64,000 nucleotides of DNA from positions 868,001-932,000 of the forward strand of contig NZ_JAAATW010000001.1 in NCBI RefSeq assembly GCF_009908315.1, given 5' to 3'. Under the pieces are notes generated by a model that was not told the origin of the DNA, did no database searches, and was given only the letters and a program-made list of their open reading frames with translations. How positions within the stretch are numbered: position 1 is the stretch's first letter; every line of letters begins with the position of its first letter. Made by a program: the position numbers and the translations under genes. Below are positions 25,101 to 33,866 of the stretch, piece by piece. This DNA is from Paragemmobacter ruber. Its GTDB lineage: Bacteria > Pseudomonadota > Alphaproteobacteria > Rhodobacterales > Rhodobacteraceae.

Positions 25101-26096
25101 TCAGCCCGTCTCACCCGGCACCAGCCGGGTGGGAACCACCGTCACATCCTGCCCCGGCTCGCCCTTCAACCGGGCCACCAGCGCCTCGGCGGCGGCCTTG
25201 CCGATGGCCGTCGTCGGCACCACCGTGGTGGTCAGGCGGCGCGGCAGGATCGACGCCGCCTCCATCCCGCCCCAACCCGCGATCCCCAGATCCTCGGGCA
25301 CCCGGATGCCCCGCGCCTGCGCATAGGCCAGCCCGCCGATGGCCATTTCGTCATTGTGGAAATAGACCACGTCCAGATCGCGCGTCCGGCTCAGCAACGT
25401 CTCCAACCCGTAAAGCCCGGCATAGAATCCCGGCATATCGAGCAAAAGTTCGCTCGCCACCAGGGGATGCCCCGCCTCGGCCAGCGCCGCGCGGAACCCG
25501 TCCAGCCGCGCCTGCCCCATCACATCGGCCCGCGCCAGCGCCCCCACATAGCCCGCCCGCCGCCGCCCCCGCCGCAGCAGGTGCTGCCCCATCTCCGCAC
25601 CGCAATCGACATGCGAAAACCCCACCGACATGTCGATCGGGCTTGTCGTCAGATCCCAGATTTCCACCACCGGCATCCCCGCCTGCCGCAGCAGGTCCAC
25701 TGTCCCCGGCTGATGCGTCCGCCCCGACAGAATCAGCCCCGCCGGACGCCAGCTCACGATCTGGCGCACCCAGGCCTCTTCTTCTTCGGTCGAATGGTTG
25801 TTGGCCCCGATGATCAACTGATAGCCCAACCGGCTCAGCGCGCGGTCCACCCCGTCCAGCACCTGCCCGAACAGGCCCGAGGTCAGGCGCGGCACGCACA
25901 TCCCGACCAGCGTCGAGGCCTGATCCGCCCCGAAGGCCGCAGCCAGCTTGTTGGGCACATAACCCAGCGATTCCGCCACCTTGCGCACCCGGTCGCGGGT
26001 GTCGTCGGAAAAGCCGGTGCCACCGCGCAGCACCCGGCTGACCGTCATCTTCGACACCCCGGCCGCCTTTGCGATGTCTTCCAGATTGGCCTTCAT
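25101..26096 (-). CDS. LacI-family regulator of the ABC sugar transporter
   Basis: A 331-residue LacI-type protein with helix-turn-helix NLEDIAKAAGVSKMTVSRVLR (residues 4-24), a hinge (PNKLAAAFG) and the effector domain. The KMTVSR recognition turn resembles E. coli GntR. It is divergent from the ABC operon and convergent with gnd, their stops being three bases apart. It likely represses the ABC operon through the palindromes at 26139-26154 and 26193-26208. The ligand is unknown. Confidence 0.9.
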   Translation of the reverse strand: MKANLEDIAKAAGVSKMTVSRVLRGGTGFSDDTRDRVRKVAESLGYVPNKLAAAFGADQASTLVGMCVPRLTSGLFGQVLDGVDRALSRLGYQLIIGANNHSTEEEEAWVRQIVSWRPAGLILSGRTHQPGTVDLLRQAGMPVVEIWDLTTSPIDMSVGFSHVDCGAEMGQHLLRRGRRRAGYVGALARADVMGQARLDGFRAALAEAGHPLVASELLLDMPGFYAGLYGLETLLSRTRDLDVVYFHNDEMAIGGLAYAQARGIRVPEDLGIAGWGGMEAASILPRRLTTTVVPTTAIGKAAAEALVARLKGEPGQDVTVVPTRLVPGETG

Positions 26097-26138
26097 CGGC
26101 GCTCCCGGCAGGGTGAAACGGGGGACAGCAGGCGCGGC

Positions 26139-26154
26139 ATGTTATCGATAACTT
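26139..26154. promoter_or_regulatory. LacI-type operator 1 before the ABC operon
   Basis: ATGTTATCGATAACTT contains the perfect 12-bp palindrome GTTATCGATAAC. It lies in the divergent region between the regulator and transporter genes, just upstream of a TTGACT -35-like box at 26160-26165. Confidence 0.72.
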
Positions 26155-26192
26155 TATTCTTGACTTGGGCTGTCGATGGGATCACCCTGCCT

Positions 26193-26208
26193 ACGTTACC
26201 GGTAAACC
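26193..26208. promoter_or_regulatory. LacI-type operator 2 before the ABC operon
   Basis: ACGTTACCGGTAAACC carries the perfect palindrome TTACCGGTAA and resembles GntR sites. Its centre is about 54 bases from operator 1, a distance that could allow looping. It lies 30-35 bases downstream of the TTGACT box. Confidence 0.6.
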
Positions 26209-26256
26209 TGACAGAAGTTCGGGGCACCGGCAACCCTTTGGGAGGAGGAAACGCCA

Positions 26257-27750
26257 GTGCAACCGTCAGCCGACGGCCTGTTCTTTGACCGCATCGTGAA
26301 GTCCTTCGGCGGCACGCGGGCGTTGAAAGGCGTATCCCTCAAGGTTTCGCGCGGCGAGATCGTCGCCCTCTTGGGCGAGAATGGCGCCGGCAAATCGACC
26401 CTCATCAAGACGCTGGGCGGCATCCACCGCCCGGATGAGGGCGGCGTACTGATCGACGGCATCCCCTACGCGCATGAGGCGGGCAAGGCGGGCGGCCAGA
26501 AAGTGGCCTTCATCCATCAGGACCTCGGCCTGATCGAATGGATGAGTGTGGCGGAAAACATCGCCCTCGCGCTTGGCTATGCCCGCAAGGGCCGCCGCAT
26601 AGACTGGCCCGCGACCGAGGCCCGCGCCGATGCGGCGCTCGCGCTGGTCGAGGCCGATTTCCCCGCCACCGCCCGCGTGGACCGCCTCACCCGCACGCAG
26701 AAATCCCTGGTCGCCATCGCCCGCGCGCTGGCCGCCGATTGCGATTTCCTCGTCCTCGACGAACCCACCGCCAGCCTTCCGGCGGATGAGGTGGAACGCC
26801 TCTTCACCGCGTTGCGCCCGCTGAAATCGCGCGGCGTCGGCATGATCTATGTCAGCCACCGGCTGGACGAGATCTTTCGCATCGCCGATCGCGTCGCCGT
26901 GCTGCGCGACGGCCAGATGGTGGGCATGCGCGCCATCGAACACACCACGCCCGAGGAACTGGTCACCCTGATCGTGGGCCGCAAGGCGCGCGAAATCGAC
27001 CGCCCCGCCGTGCAGGACGGCCCCGCCATCCTGTCGGTCGAAGGGTTGCGCGCCGCCGCCGTCGGCCCGGTCAGCTTTCAGATCAAGCGGGGCGAACTTC
27101 TGGGCCTCGCCGGGCTGCGCGGGGCGGGCCATGAAGATATCGGCCGCGCCCTGTTCGGCCTGATCCCGCATATGGGCCGCATCCTGCTCGATGGCCGCGC
27201 GCCGGATCTGCACAGCGCACAAACCGCCATGCGCTCCGGTATCGGCCTTGTGGCCCGCGACCGCATCGGCGAAAGCGTGGCCCCCGGCCTTTCCATCCGC
27301 GAAAACGCCTATCTCAACCCTTCCGCCACCGGGCGGGGCCTTCTGTCCTTCTGCACGCCGCAGCGCGAACAGGACATGGCCCGCGCCATCGGCACCCGCG
27401 TCGGCCTGTCGCCCAACGATCCCACGCTGACCATCGAATCCCTTTCGGGCGGCAATCAGCAGAAGGTCGTCGTCGGCCGCTGGCTTGACAGCGGGCGGCG
27501 CCTTCTCGTCACCGAAGACCCGACCGCGGGCGTCGATGTCGGCGCCAAGGCCGAGATCTACCACCTGCTCTATCAGGCGCTGGCCAGCGGGATGGGCGTC
27601 CTCGTCGTCTCCACCGATTTCGAGGAAATCGCCAATATCTGCCACCGCGCCATCGTCTTCAGCCGCGGCCTGCCGGTCGCGGAACTGACCGGCGTCGAGC
27701 TTTCGACCGAAACCCTGATCCAGGCCGCATCGGCCGGGGAAGCCGCCTGA
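26257..27750 (+). CDS. sugar ABC transporter, tandem ATP-binding protein
   Basis: A 497-residue RbsA/MglA-type ATPase with two nucleotide-binding domains. Domain 1 has Walker A GENGAGKST, a degenerate signature (RLTRTQKSLVAIARAL) and Walker B FLVLDEP. Domain 2 lacks a proper Walker A (GLRGAGHED), as usual in the family, but has a canonical signature LSGGNQQKVV. The start is GTG at 26257 with a strong GGAGGAGGAA site six bases upstream. It powers import with the permease and binding protein that follow. Substrate probably a sugar or sugar acid. Confidence 0.95.
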   Translation: MQPSADGLFFDRIVKSFGGTRALKGVSLKVSRGEIVALLGENGAGKSTLIKTLGGIHRPDEGGVLIDGIPYAHEAGKAGGQKVAFIHQDLGLIEWMSVAENIALALGYARKGRRIDWPATEARADAALALVEADFPATARVDRLTRTQKSLVAIARALAADCDFLVLDEPTASLPADEVERLFTALRPLKSRGVGMIYVSHRLDEIFRIADRVAVLRDGQMVGMRAIEHTTPEELVTLIVGRKAREIDRPAVQDGPAILSVEGLRAAAVGPVSFQIKRGELLGLAGLRGAGHEDIGRALFGLIPHMGRILLDGRAPDLHSAQTAMRSGIGLVARDRIGESVAPGLSIRENAYLNPSATGRGLLSFCTPQREQDMARAIGTRVGLSPNDPTLTIESLSGGNQQKVVVGRWLDSGRRLLVTEDPTAGVDVGAKAEIYHLLYQALASGMGVLVVSTDFEEIANICHRAIVFSRGLPVAELTGVELSTETLIQAASAGEAA

Positions 27751-27757
27751 GGAACCC

Positions 27758-28780
27758 ATGCCCGGTATCGAATCCAACGCCGTCGAACCCACCAAGGACG
27801 AACTCCGCGGTCTGGGAACCCTGCAGAAACTCGCCCGTCTGGCGCCCACCTACGGGTTGGTGATCCTGATGTTCGGCCTAATCGTGGTCTTCTCGATCCT
27901 TCTGCCGAACACCTTTCCCACCCTTCTCAACCTGCGCTCCATCCTGTCAGACAAGGCGATCATCGCGCTTCTCTCCCTTGCAGCGATGATCCCCATGGTG
28001 TCGGGCCGGATCGACCTGACGGTGGGCTATGGCATCGTGCTCTGGCACATCCTCGCCATCAGCCTGCAAACCATGTACGGCCTGCCCTGGCCTGTCGCCG
28101 TGGGCATCGTGCTGATGCTGGGCGTGATCACCGGGGCGCTGAACGGCCTGCTGGTCGAAGTGGCCCGCATCGACAGCTTCATCGCCACGCTCGGCACCGG
28201 CACCATCCTTTATGCGCTGGCGCTCTGGCATACCGGCGGGCGGCAGATGGTGGGGCAGTTGCCCGATGCCTTCTACGCCATCAACGGCACCTTCGTCCTT
28301 GGCCTGCCGATCACCGCCTTCTACGTTCTGGCGATCACCCTGATCCTGTGGATCGTGCTCGATTACACACCCATCGGCCGCTATCTCTATGCCATCGGCG
28401 CCAACCAGCGCGCGGCGGAACTGAACGGCATCCCCACCCGCAAATTCGTCATCGGCGCCTTCGTCACCTCGGGCGCGCTTACCGCGCTGGCGGGCGTGCT
28501 GCTGGCGTCTAAGCTGCGCATCGGGCAGGCGAGCGTGGGGCTGGAATTCCTGCTGCCTGCGCTGGTGGGGGCCTTCCTTGGATCGACCACGATCAAGCCG
28601 GGCCGCGTCAATGTCTGGGGCACCATCGTCGGCGTGATGATCCTCGCCGTCGGCATCTCGGGCATCCAGCAATTCGGCGGCTCCTTCTGGGTAGAGCCGC
28701 TGTTCAACGGCACGACGCTGCTGATCGCCATCGGCATCGCGGGTTACGCGCAGCGCAAGAAAGGCGCGAAAACCAAATAA
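27758..28780 (+). CDS. sugar ABC transporter permease
   Basis: A 340-residue BPD_transp_2 family permease (RbsC-like) with about eight to ten membrane helices. The conserved cytoplasmic loop YLYAIGANQRAAELNGIPTRKFVIGAFVTSG carries the EAA-type coupling region, and GAFLGSTTIKPGRVNVWGT is typical of ribose-type permeases. A single permease gene implies a homodimer. It starts seven bases after the ATPase gene. Confidence 0.95.
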   Translation: MPGIESNAVEPTKDELRGLGTLQKLARLAPTYGLVILMFGLIVVFSILLPNTFPTLLNLRSILSDKAIIALLSLAAMIPMVSGRIDLTVGYGIVLWHILAISLQTMYGLPWPVAVGIVLMLGVITGALNGLLVEVARIDSFIATLGTGTILYALALWHTGGRQMVGQLPDAFYAINGTFVLGLPITAFYVLAITLILWIVLDYTPIGRYLYAIGANQRAAELNGIPTRKFVIGAFVTSGALTALAGVLLASKLRIGQASVGLEFLLPALVGAFLGSTTIKPGRVNVWGTIVGVMILAVGISGIQQFGGSFWVEPLFNGTTLLIAIGIAGYAQRKKGAKTK

Positions 28781-28806
28781 GACAGCATTAAGTGGAGGAG
28801 AACATC

Positions 28807-29853
28807 ATGCTGAGACGCACCCTTTTCAACGCCCTTCTCGCCGGAACGATCATGGCCACCATGGGCCTGCCCGCCCTGTCGCAAGAGGCATTTGACGGCC
28901 CGACCACCGGCCCCAAGGCGGCAGAAGGCAAGACCATCGTCGTCCTCGCGGGCGATCTGAAGAATGGCGGCATCCTCGGCGTCACCACGGGGATCGAGGA
29001 AGCCGCCGCCAAGATCGGCTGGACGGTCAAGGTGCTGGATGGCGCGGGTTCGGTCCAGAACCGCTCTGCCGCCGTGGGCCAAGCGCTGGCGCTGAACCCC
29101 GATGGCATCGTCATCAATGGCTTTGACGCCGCCGAACAGCAGACCGCGCTCGAAGGTGTGACGGCGGCAGGCATCCCGATGGTGTCATGGCATTCCGGCC
29201 CCAAGATCGGCTGCGACGCGCCGGGCGGCATCTTCGCAAATGTCTCGACCGATGCGATGACTGTGTCCGACGTGGCGGCGCAATGGGCGCTGGAAGATGC
29301 GGGTGGCAAGCCGGGCGTGGTGATCTTCACCGACTCGACCTATCAGATCGCCATCGACAAGGCCGACCGGATGAAGGCCGCCATCGAAGCGGGCGGCGGC
29401 ACCGTCCTTGAATATGTCGATACGCCCATCGCCGAAACCTCGACCCGCATGGGGCCGCTGACGACCACGCTTCTGCAAAAGCACGGCGCGGCATGGACCC
29501 ATTCGCTGGCCATCAACGACCTTTACTTCGATTTCATGGGTCCCTCGCTGGCCGCCGCAGGGATCGACGGCAAGGGCGCGCCCAAGGCCGGCTCCGCAGG
29601 AGACGGGTCCGAGGCCGCGTTCCAGCGCATCCGCACCGGCCAGTATCAGGCCGTCACCGTGGCCGAACCGCTGAACCTGCAGGGCTGGCAGCTTGTCGAT
29701 GAACTCAACCGCGCGATCCAGGGCGAGGCCTGCTCGGGCTACATCACCGCCCCGGCGCTGGTGACGGAAGAGGCGCTGGCCGGGACCGAAGGCAATGCCT
29801 TTGACCCGAACAACGGCTACCGCGAGGCTTATGCCGCCATCTGGGGCAAATAA
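28807..29853 (+). CDS. sugar ABC transporter substrate-binding protein
   Basis: A 348-residue periplasmic binding protein of the PBP1/RbsB class. A signal peptide (MLRRTLFNALLAGTIMATMGLPALSQ) precedes KTIVVLAGDLKNGGILGVTTGIEEAAAKIGW and the two-lobed sugar-binding fold. The ATG at 28807 follows GGAGGAGAA and gives the full leader; a GTG five codons upstream is within the ribosome site. It is the last gene of the ABC operon, followed by a hairpin terminator. The ligand cannot be named from sequence. Confidence 0.93.
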   Translation: MLRRTLFNALLAGTIMATMGLPALSQEAFDGPTTGPKAAEGKTIVVLAGDLKNGGILGVTTGIEEAAAKIGWTVKVLDGAGSVQNRSAAVGQALALNPDGIVINGFDAAEQQTALEGVTAAGIPMVSWHSGPKIGCDAPGGIFANVSTDAMTVSDVAAQWALEDAGGKPGVVIFTDSTYQIAIDKADRMKAAIEAGGGTVLEYVDTPIAETSTRMGPLTTTLLQKHGAAWTHSLAINDLYFDFMGPSLAAAGIDGKGAPKAGSAGDGSEAAFQRIRTGQYQAVTVAEPLNLQGWQLVDELNRAIQGEACSGYITAPALVTEEALAGTEGNAFDPNNGYREAYAAIWGK

Positions 29854-29875
29854 CCCCGGCCAGAAGATGGAAAGG

Positions 29876-29903
29876 CGACCCCGGCCCCCCAAGGCCGGGG
29901 TCG
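29876..29903. terminator. terminator between ABC operon and LacI gene
   Basis: An 11-bp perfect stem (CGACCCCGGCC / GGCCGGGGTCG) with a 6-base loop lies between two convergent gene ends, 23 bases after the binding-protein stop. TTCCC follows on the plus strand. Confidence 0.6.
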
Positions 29904-29917
29904 TTCCCGTTCCGGGG

Positions 29918-30937
29918 TCAGGGCCGCACCGTCGTCCCCGGCACGATCTGGAAATCCACCAGATCCGTCCGCGCCTCACCCGGTTGCAGCAGGGCCTGCG
30001 CCGCCCGCGCGCCGATCTCGTGCAGCGGCACCTCCAGCGTGGTCAGCCGCGTCTGGATCGCATGGCGCAGCGACGTGCCGTTGAACCCGATGACGGATGT
30101 CCGCCCCGGCACCTCCACCCCCGCCGCCAGCAGCGCGCGCAGCCCGCCAATCGCCATCGCATCGTTCAGGTAATGGATCGCCTCGGGTGGCGGCCCCTCG
30201 GCCAGCAGCGCCGCCGTCAGCGCCTGCCCCGTCACCGCATCGCGCGGCAGCGCCTCATCGGCCAGCACGCGGCATCGCCCCCCGGCCTCGCGCAGACGCT
30301 GGCGGAACCCCTCCATCCGCCGCGCTGCGCACAGGTCCCGGTCCAGTTGCGCCCCGACATAGCAGGCATCCCGCAACCCGCGCGACAGGAAGATATCCGC
30401 CGCCGCCCGCCCCGCCGCGCGATGCGACAGCCCGACCGTGGCATCCAGATCGGGCCGGTCCCCATCCCAAAGCTGCACGCAGCGCACCCCGCTCTGGCGC
30501 AGCACATGCACGCTGGCCGCCGTCCGCTCCAGCCCCCCGGTCAGAATCAGCCCCGACGGCTTCAGCGACAGCACCGTTCGCACCAGCCGCGCCTCGTTCT
30601 CGGGATCAAAGAATGTCTCACCGATGAAACTGGAAAATCCGCGCGGCACCAGCACCGCGTTGATGCCGGCCAGAACGCCGGCATAGACCATGTCGCCGAT
30701 CGACGGGATCAGGATGCCCACGATCTGGCTGCTCTGCGACGACAACGCCCCGGCAAGCCCGTTCGGCACATAGCCCAGGGCATCCGCCACCTCGCGCACG
30801 CGCTGGCGCGTCGCGGCACTGATGCGCCCGGTCCCGCGCAGCACCTTGGACACCGTCATCGGGCTGACACCGGCAGCGGCGGCAACCGTGACGATTGTCG
30901 GGGCCTTGGGGCCAGCGGGGGGTTGACTCGATTTCAT
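29918..30937 (-). CDS. LacI-family regulator of the TRAP operon
   Basis: A 339-residue LacI-type protein with helix-turn-helix TIVTVAAAAGVSPMTVSKVLR (about residues 14-34) after a short Pro-rich leader, then hinge and effector domains. The ATG at 30937 overlaps the first of two operator-like palindromes, and no ribosome site is visible before it. The mRNA may therefore be leaderless or very short-leadered, with strong autorepression. It is divergent from the TRAP operon, which it probably controls. Ligand unknown. Confidence 0.88.
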   Translation of the reverse strand: MKSSQPPAGPKAPTIVTVAAAAGVSPMTVSKVLRGTGRISAATRQRVREVADALGYVPNGLAGALSSQSSQIVGILIPSIGDMVYAGVLAGINAVLVPRGFSSFIGETFFDPENEARLVRTVLSLKPSGLILTGGLERTAASVHVLRQSGVRCVQLWDGDRPDLDATVGLSHRAAGRAAADIFLSRGLRDACYVGAQLDRDLCAARRMEGFRQRLREAGGRCRVLADEALPRDAVTGQALTAALLAEGPPPEAIHYLNDAMAIGGLRALLAAGVEVPGRTSVIGFNGTSLRHAIQTRLTTLEVPLHEIGARAAQALLQPGEARTDLVDFQIVPGTTVRP

Positions 30938-30951
30938 GTTATCGTTACCAA
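30923..30951 (+). promoter_or_regulatory. TRAP operon promoter candidate
   Basis: TTGACT with a 17-base spacer to TACCAA. The -10 box overlaps the first LacI-type palindrome. Plausible but the -10 is weak. Confidence 0.4.
30936..30951. promoter_or_regulatory. LacI-type operator 1 before the TRAP operon
   Basis: ATGTTATCGTTACCAA, an imperfect palindrome sharing nine leading bases with the idonate operator. It includes the start codon of the divergent LacI gene. Confidence 0.6.
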
Positions 30952-30954
30952 TTT

Positions 30955-30970
30955 GGGTTAACGATAACCC
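30955..30970. promoter_or_regulatory. LacI-type operator 2 before the TRAP operon
   Basis: GGGTTAACGATAACCC has perfect arms GGGTTA/TAACCC around ACGA. Its centre is 19 bases from operator 1, in inverted orientation, close to two helical turns. Confidence 0.7.
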
Positions 30971-31026
30971 ACCGGAGGAATTTCCCGCAAGGGAAAAGGA
31001 GGGTGTCGCCACAGAGGAGGAAGCTC

Positions 31027-31512
31027 ATGCCAACTGTCATCCGGCGGTTCTGGTCGGTCATCGACCTTGTGCTGGTGGCCCTGATGGGCGCCATGATCGC
31101 CATCGTTTTCGCCAATGTGGTGCTGCGCTACGGCTTTTCCTCGGGCATCCGCCAATCGGTCGAACTGGCCCGGCTGGCCTTTGTCTGGATCGCGCTCGTC
31201 GGTGCGGCGGTCACCCTGCGCCGTGACGAACACCTCGCGCTGACCGAGTTTTCCGAAACCTATTTCCCCCGCGCCGTCCCCCTGCTGCGGCGGGTCTGCT
31301 GGGGAATCGTGATCCTGACCATGGTGATGTTCTTCATCGGCGCCTGGCACCAGATGATGGCGAACTGGTCCAACATCTCGTCCCTGACCGGCCTGCCTTC
31401 GGCGCTTTTCTATCTGGCAGGCGTGATTTCGGCCGTGCTGATGGGCGGTGTTGCCGTGGTGCGCCTGATCGACCCCACCCCCTTTGCCAAATCGGAAGGC
31501 CACGGCGAATGA
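31027..31512 (+). CDS. TRAP transporter small permease (DctQ)
   Basis: A 161-residue protein with four predicted membrane helices and the DctQ hallmark VFANVVLRYGFSSGIRQSVELARLAFVWIALVGAA. It is the small membrane subunit of a tripartite ATP-independent periplasmic carrier, driven by a Na+ or H+ gradient. The ATG at 31027 follows GAGGAGGAAG. It overlaps the DctM gene by ATGA. Confidence 0.94.
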   Translation: MPTVIRRFWSVIDLVLVALMGAMIAIVFANVVLRYGFSSGIRQSVELARLAFVWIALVGAAVTLRRDEHLALTEFSETYFPRAVPLLRRVCWGIVILTMVMFFIGAWHQMMANWSNISSLTGLPSALFYLAGVISAVLMGGVAVVRLIDPTPFAKSEGHGE

Positions 31513-32798
31513 CCCTTGTCCTCTTTCTCGCCGTCCTCTTCCTCGGCATCCTGATCGGCCTGCCCATCGCCTTTGCACTGCTGCTCGCCTCGGTCGCGCT
31601 GATGCTGCAGCTTGACAGCTTCAACCCCGACATCCTCGCCCAAGGGCTGGTCAACGGGGTGGACAGCTTCCCCCTGCTCGCCATCCCCTTCTTCCTTGTT
31701 GCGGGCGAGGTGATGTCGCGCGGCGGCCTGTCCACCCGCATCGTCGCGCTGGCCATGACGCTGGTTGGCCACCGCCGGGGTGGCCTTGGCTATGTGGCGA
31801 TCATCACCTCCATCGTGCTGGCGGGCCTGTCCGGCTCGGCCGTGGCCGATGCGGCGGCGCTGGTGTCGATCCTGTACCCGATGATGCGGAACGCGGGCTA
31901 TCCCGAAGGCCGCAGTCTTGGCCTTCTCGGCTCGGGCGGGATCATCGCCCCGATCATCCCGCCCTCGCTGCCGCTCATCCTGATGGGCGTGGCGGGTAAT
32001 ATCTCCATCGGCAAGCTCTTCATGGCGGGCATCGCCCCCGGCCTGATGATGGGCCTGACGCTGATGCTGGTCTGGCGCTACATGATGCGCAACGAAGAGA
32101 TCGCCACCCTGCCCCGCGCCAGCCGCGCCGAACGTCTGGCCGCGCTGAAGGATGGCTTCTGGGCGCTGCTCCTGCCCGTCATCATTATCGGCGGCATCCG
32201 CTCGGGCGCCTTCACCCCGACCGAGGCCGCCGTCGTCGCCGCGGTTTACGCGATCCTCGTCTCGCTCTTCATCTACCGCTCGGTCACCTGGTCGATGCTC
32301 TATGATGTGCTGCTCTCCTCGGCCCGCTCCACCGCCATGGTGATGTTCCTTGTCGGCGCCGCGATGGTGGCCTCGTGGCTCATCACGGTGGCGCAACTGC
32401 CCCAGCAGCTGGGCGTCCTGCTTGCCCCGCTGATCGACAACCCGCGCCTCCTGATGCTCGTCATCATGCTGATCGTCTTCGCCGTCGGCATGGTGATGGA
32501 CCTTGCGCCCACGATCCTGATCCTCGTGCCGCTCTTCATGCCGCTGGTGACCATGGCCGGGATCGACCCCGTCTATTTCGGGCTGATGTTCGTGCTGAAC
32601 TGCTCCATCGGCCTGCTCACCCCGCCTGTCGGCACCGTGCTCAACGTCATCTGCGGCGTCGCCAAGGTGAACATGAGCACCGCCGTCCGTGGCGTCACGC
32701 CCTTTGTCGCCGCCTATACGGTGCTGCTGGGGCTTTTCATCCTGTTTCCTGAACTCATCACCATCCCCGCCGAAATCCTCGGCGGCTCAACCCGATAG
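31509..32798 (+). CDS. TRAP transporter large permease (DctM)
   Basis: A 429-residue DctM with about twelve membrane helices. Family segments include ANGVDSFPLLAIPFFLVAGEVM-like text (here VNGVDSFPLLAIPFFLVAGE), GLSGSAVADAAALVSILYP, IIAPIIPPSLPLILMG and the C-terminal GLLTPPVGTVLNVICGV. It forms the transport channel together with DctQ, fed by the DctP binding protein encoded next. Coupled to dctQ by ATGA. Confidence 0.95.
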   Translation: MTLVLFLAVLFLGILIGLPIAFALLLASVALMLQLDSFNPDILAQGLVNGVDSFPLLAIPFFLVAGEVMSRGGLSTRIVALAMTLVGHRRGGLGYVAIITSIVLAGLSGSAVADAAALVSILYPMMRNAGYPEGRSLGLLGSGGIIAPIIPPSLPLILMGVAGNISIGKLFMAGIAPGLMMGLTLMLVWRYMMRNEEIATLPRASRAERLAALKDGFWALLLPVIIIGGIRSGAFTPTEAAVVAAVYAILVSLFIYRSVTWSMLYDVLLSSARSTAMVMFLVGAAMVASWLITVAQLPQQLGVLLAPLIDNPRLLMLVIMLIVFAVGMVMDLAPTILILVPLFMPLVTMAGIDPVYFGLMFVLNCSIGLLTPPVGTVLNVICGVAKVNMSTAVRGVTPFVAAYTVLLGLFILFPELITIPAEILGGSTR

Positions 32799-32825
32799 AT
32801 CGACCAGATAAAGGGAGGACTGACC

Positions 32826-33800
32826 ATGAACCTATTCAAGACACTCGGCCTTGCTTCGGCCTTCGCCCTGTCCGCCTTCGCGGCGCAGGCGCAGACCGAA
32901 CTCAAGCTCGCCCATGCCGCGCCGGAAACCGACCTGCAACAGACCCTGTCGCTCTTCTTCAAGGAACAGGTCGAAGCGCGCACCAATGGCTCTGTCACCG
33001 TGGCGATCTTCCCGCAGGGCCAGCTTGGCAATGACGCGGCCATGATCGACGGCGCCCGCTCGGGCATCATCGACATCGCCATTTCGGGCCTTAACAACTT
33101 CACCGGGCTGGTTCCCGCCGCCGGGGCCTTCGAACTGCCCTTCCTCTTCCCCGACCGCACCACCGCCTATGCGGTGCTCGATGGCGAGATCGGCCAAGGC
33201 ATCGCGGGCGAATTCACCCAGCACGGGCTCAAGGTGCTGGGCTTCCCCGAAAACGGCTACCGCAACATGACCAACAACCGCGGCCCGATCCGCACCCCCG
33301 CCGATGTGTCGGGCCTGAACATGCGGGTCAACAACTCCAAGGCGCTGAACGAGATGTTCGCCCTCTTGGGTGCCAACCCCACGCAACTGCCGGTGGCCGA
33401 ACTCTACACCGCGCTGGAAACCGGCGTCGTGGACGCGCAGGATCACCCCGTGGGCATCGTGCTGTCCTTCAAGTTCAACGAGGTTCAGCAGTATCTCAGC
33501 CAGACCCAGCACGCCTATTCCGCGCTGGCCATGGTGATGAACGATGCCAAACTCGCCAGCCTGACGCCGGATGAACAGAAGGTCATCACCGAAGTTGCCG
33601 CCGAAGCCGTCGCCATGCAGCGCAAGGCCGCGCAGGACAAGGAAGCCGGCATGATCGAGGAACTCAAGGCCGCCGGGATGGAAGTGAACAGCGATGTTGA
33701 CGTGGCCGCCTTCCAGGCCGCGGTCAAACCGGTCTGGGACAGCTTCATCGCCGAACAGGGCGATGCGGTGGTCAGCGCCATCCTCGCCGCGCAGCAATAA
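32826..33800 (+). CDS. TRAP transporter substrate-binding protein (DctP)
   Basis: A 324-residue periplasmic solute-binding protein. A signal peptide (MNLFKTLGLASAFALSAFAAQA) is followed by the DctP fold, including the carboxylate-gripping Arg in SGLNMRVNNSKAL and LPVAELYTALETGVVDAQDHPVGIV. The substrate is most likely an organic or sugar acid, given the conserved Arg and the gluconate-type surroundings. AAGGGAGGA precedes the ATG. It ends the TRAP operon before a good terminator. Confidence 0.94.
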   Translation: MNLFKTLGLASAFALSAFAAQAQTELKLAHAAPETDLQQTLSLFFKEQVEARTNGSVTVAIFPQGQLGNDAAMIDGARSGIIDIAISGLNNFTGLVPAAGAFELPFLFPDRTTAYAVLDGEIGQGIAGEFTQHGLKVLGFPENGYRNMTNNRGPIRTPADVSGLNMRVNNSKALNEMFALLGANPTQLPVAELYTALETGVVDAQDHPVGIVLSFKFNEVQQYLSQTQHAYSALAMVMNDAKLASLTPDEQKVITEVAAEAVAMQRKAAQDKEAGMIEELKAAGMEVNSDVDVAAFQAAVKPVWDSFIAEQGDAVVSAILAAQQ

Positions 33801-33825
33801 GCCCAGCATCACCGGAACGCAGGTC

Positions 33826-33853
33826 AGGGGCGGGCAACCGCCCCTTTCCTTTT
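33826..33853 (+). terminator. TRAP operon terminator
   Basis: An 8-bp stem AGGGGCGG / CCGCCCCT with a GCAA tetraloop is followed by TTCCTTTTG, 25 bases after the dctP stop. It is a convincing intrinsic terminator. Confidence 0.7.
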
Positions 33854-33866
33854 GCGCTGGCCCGCC

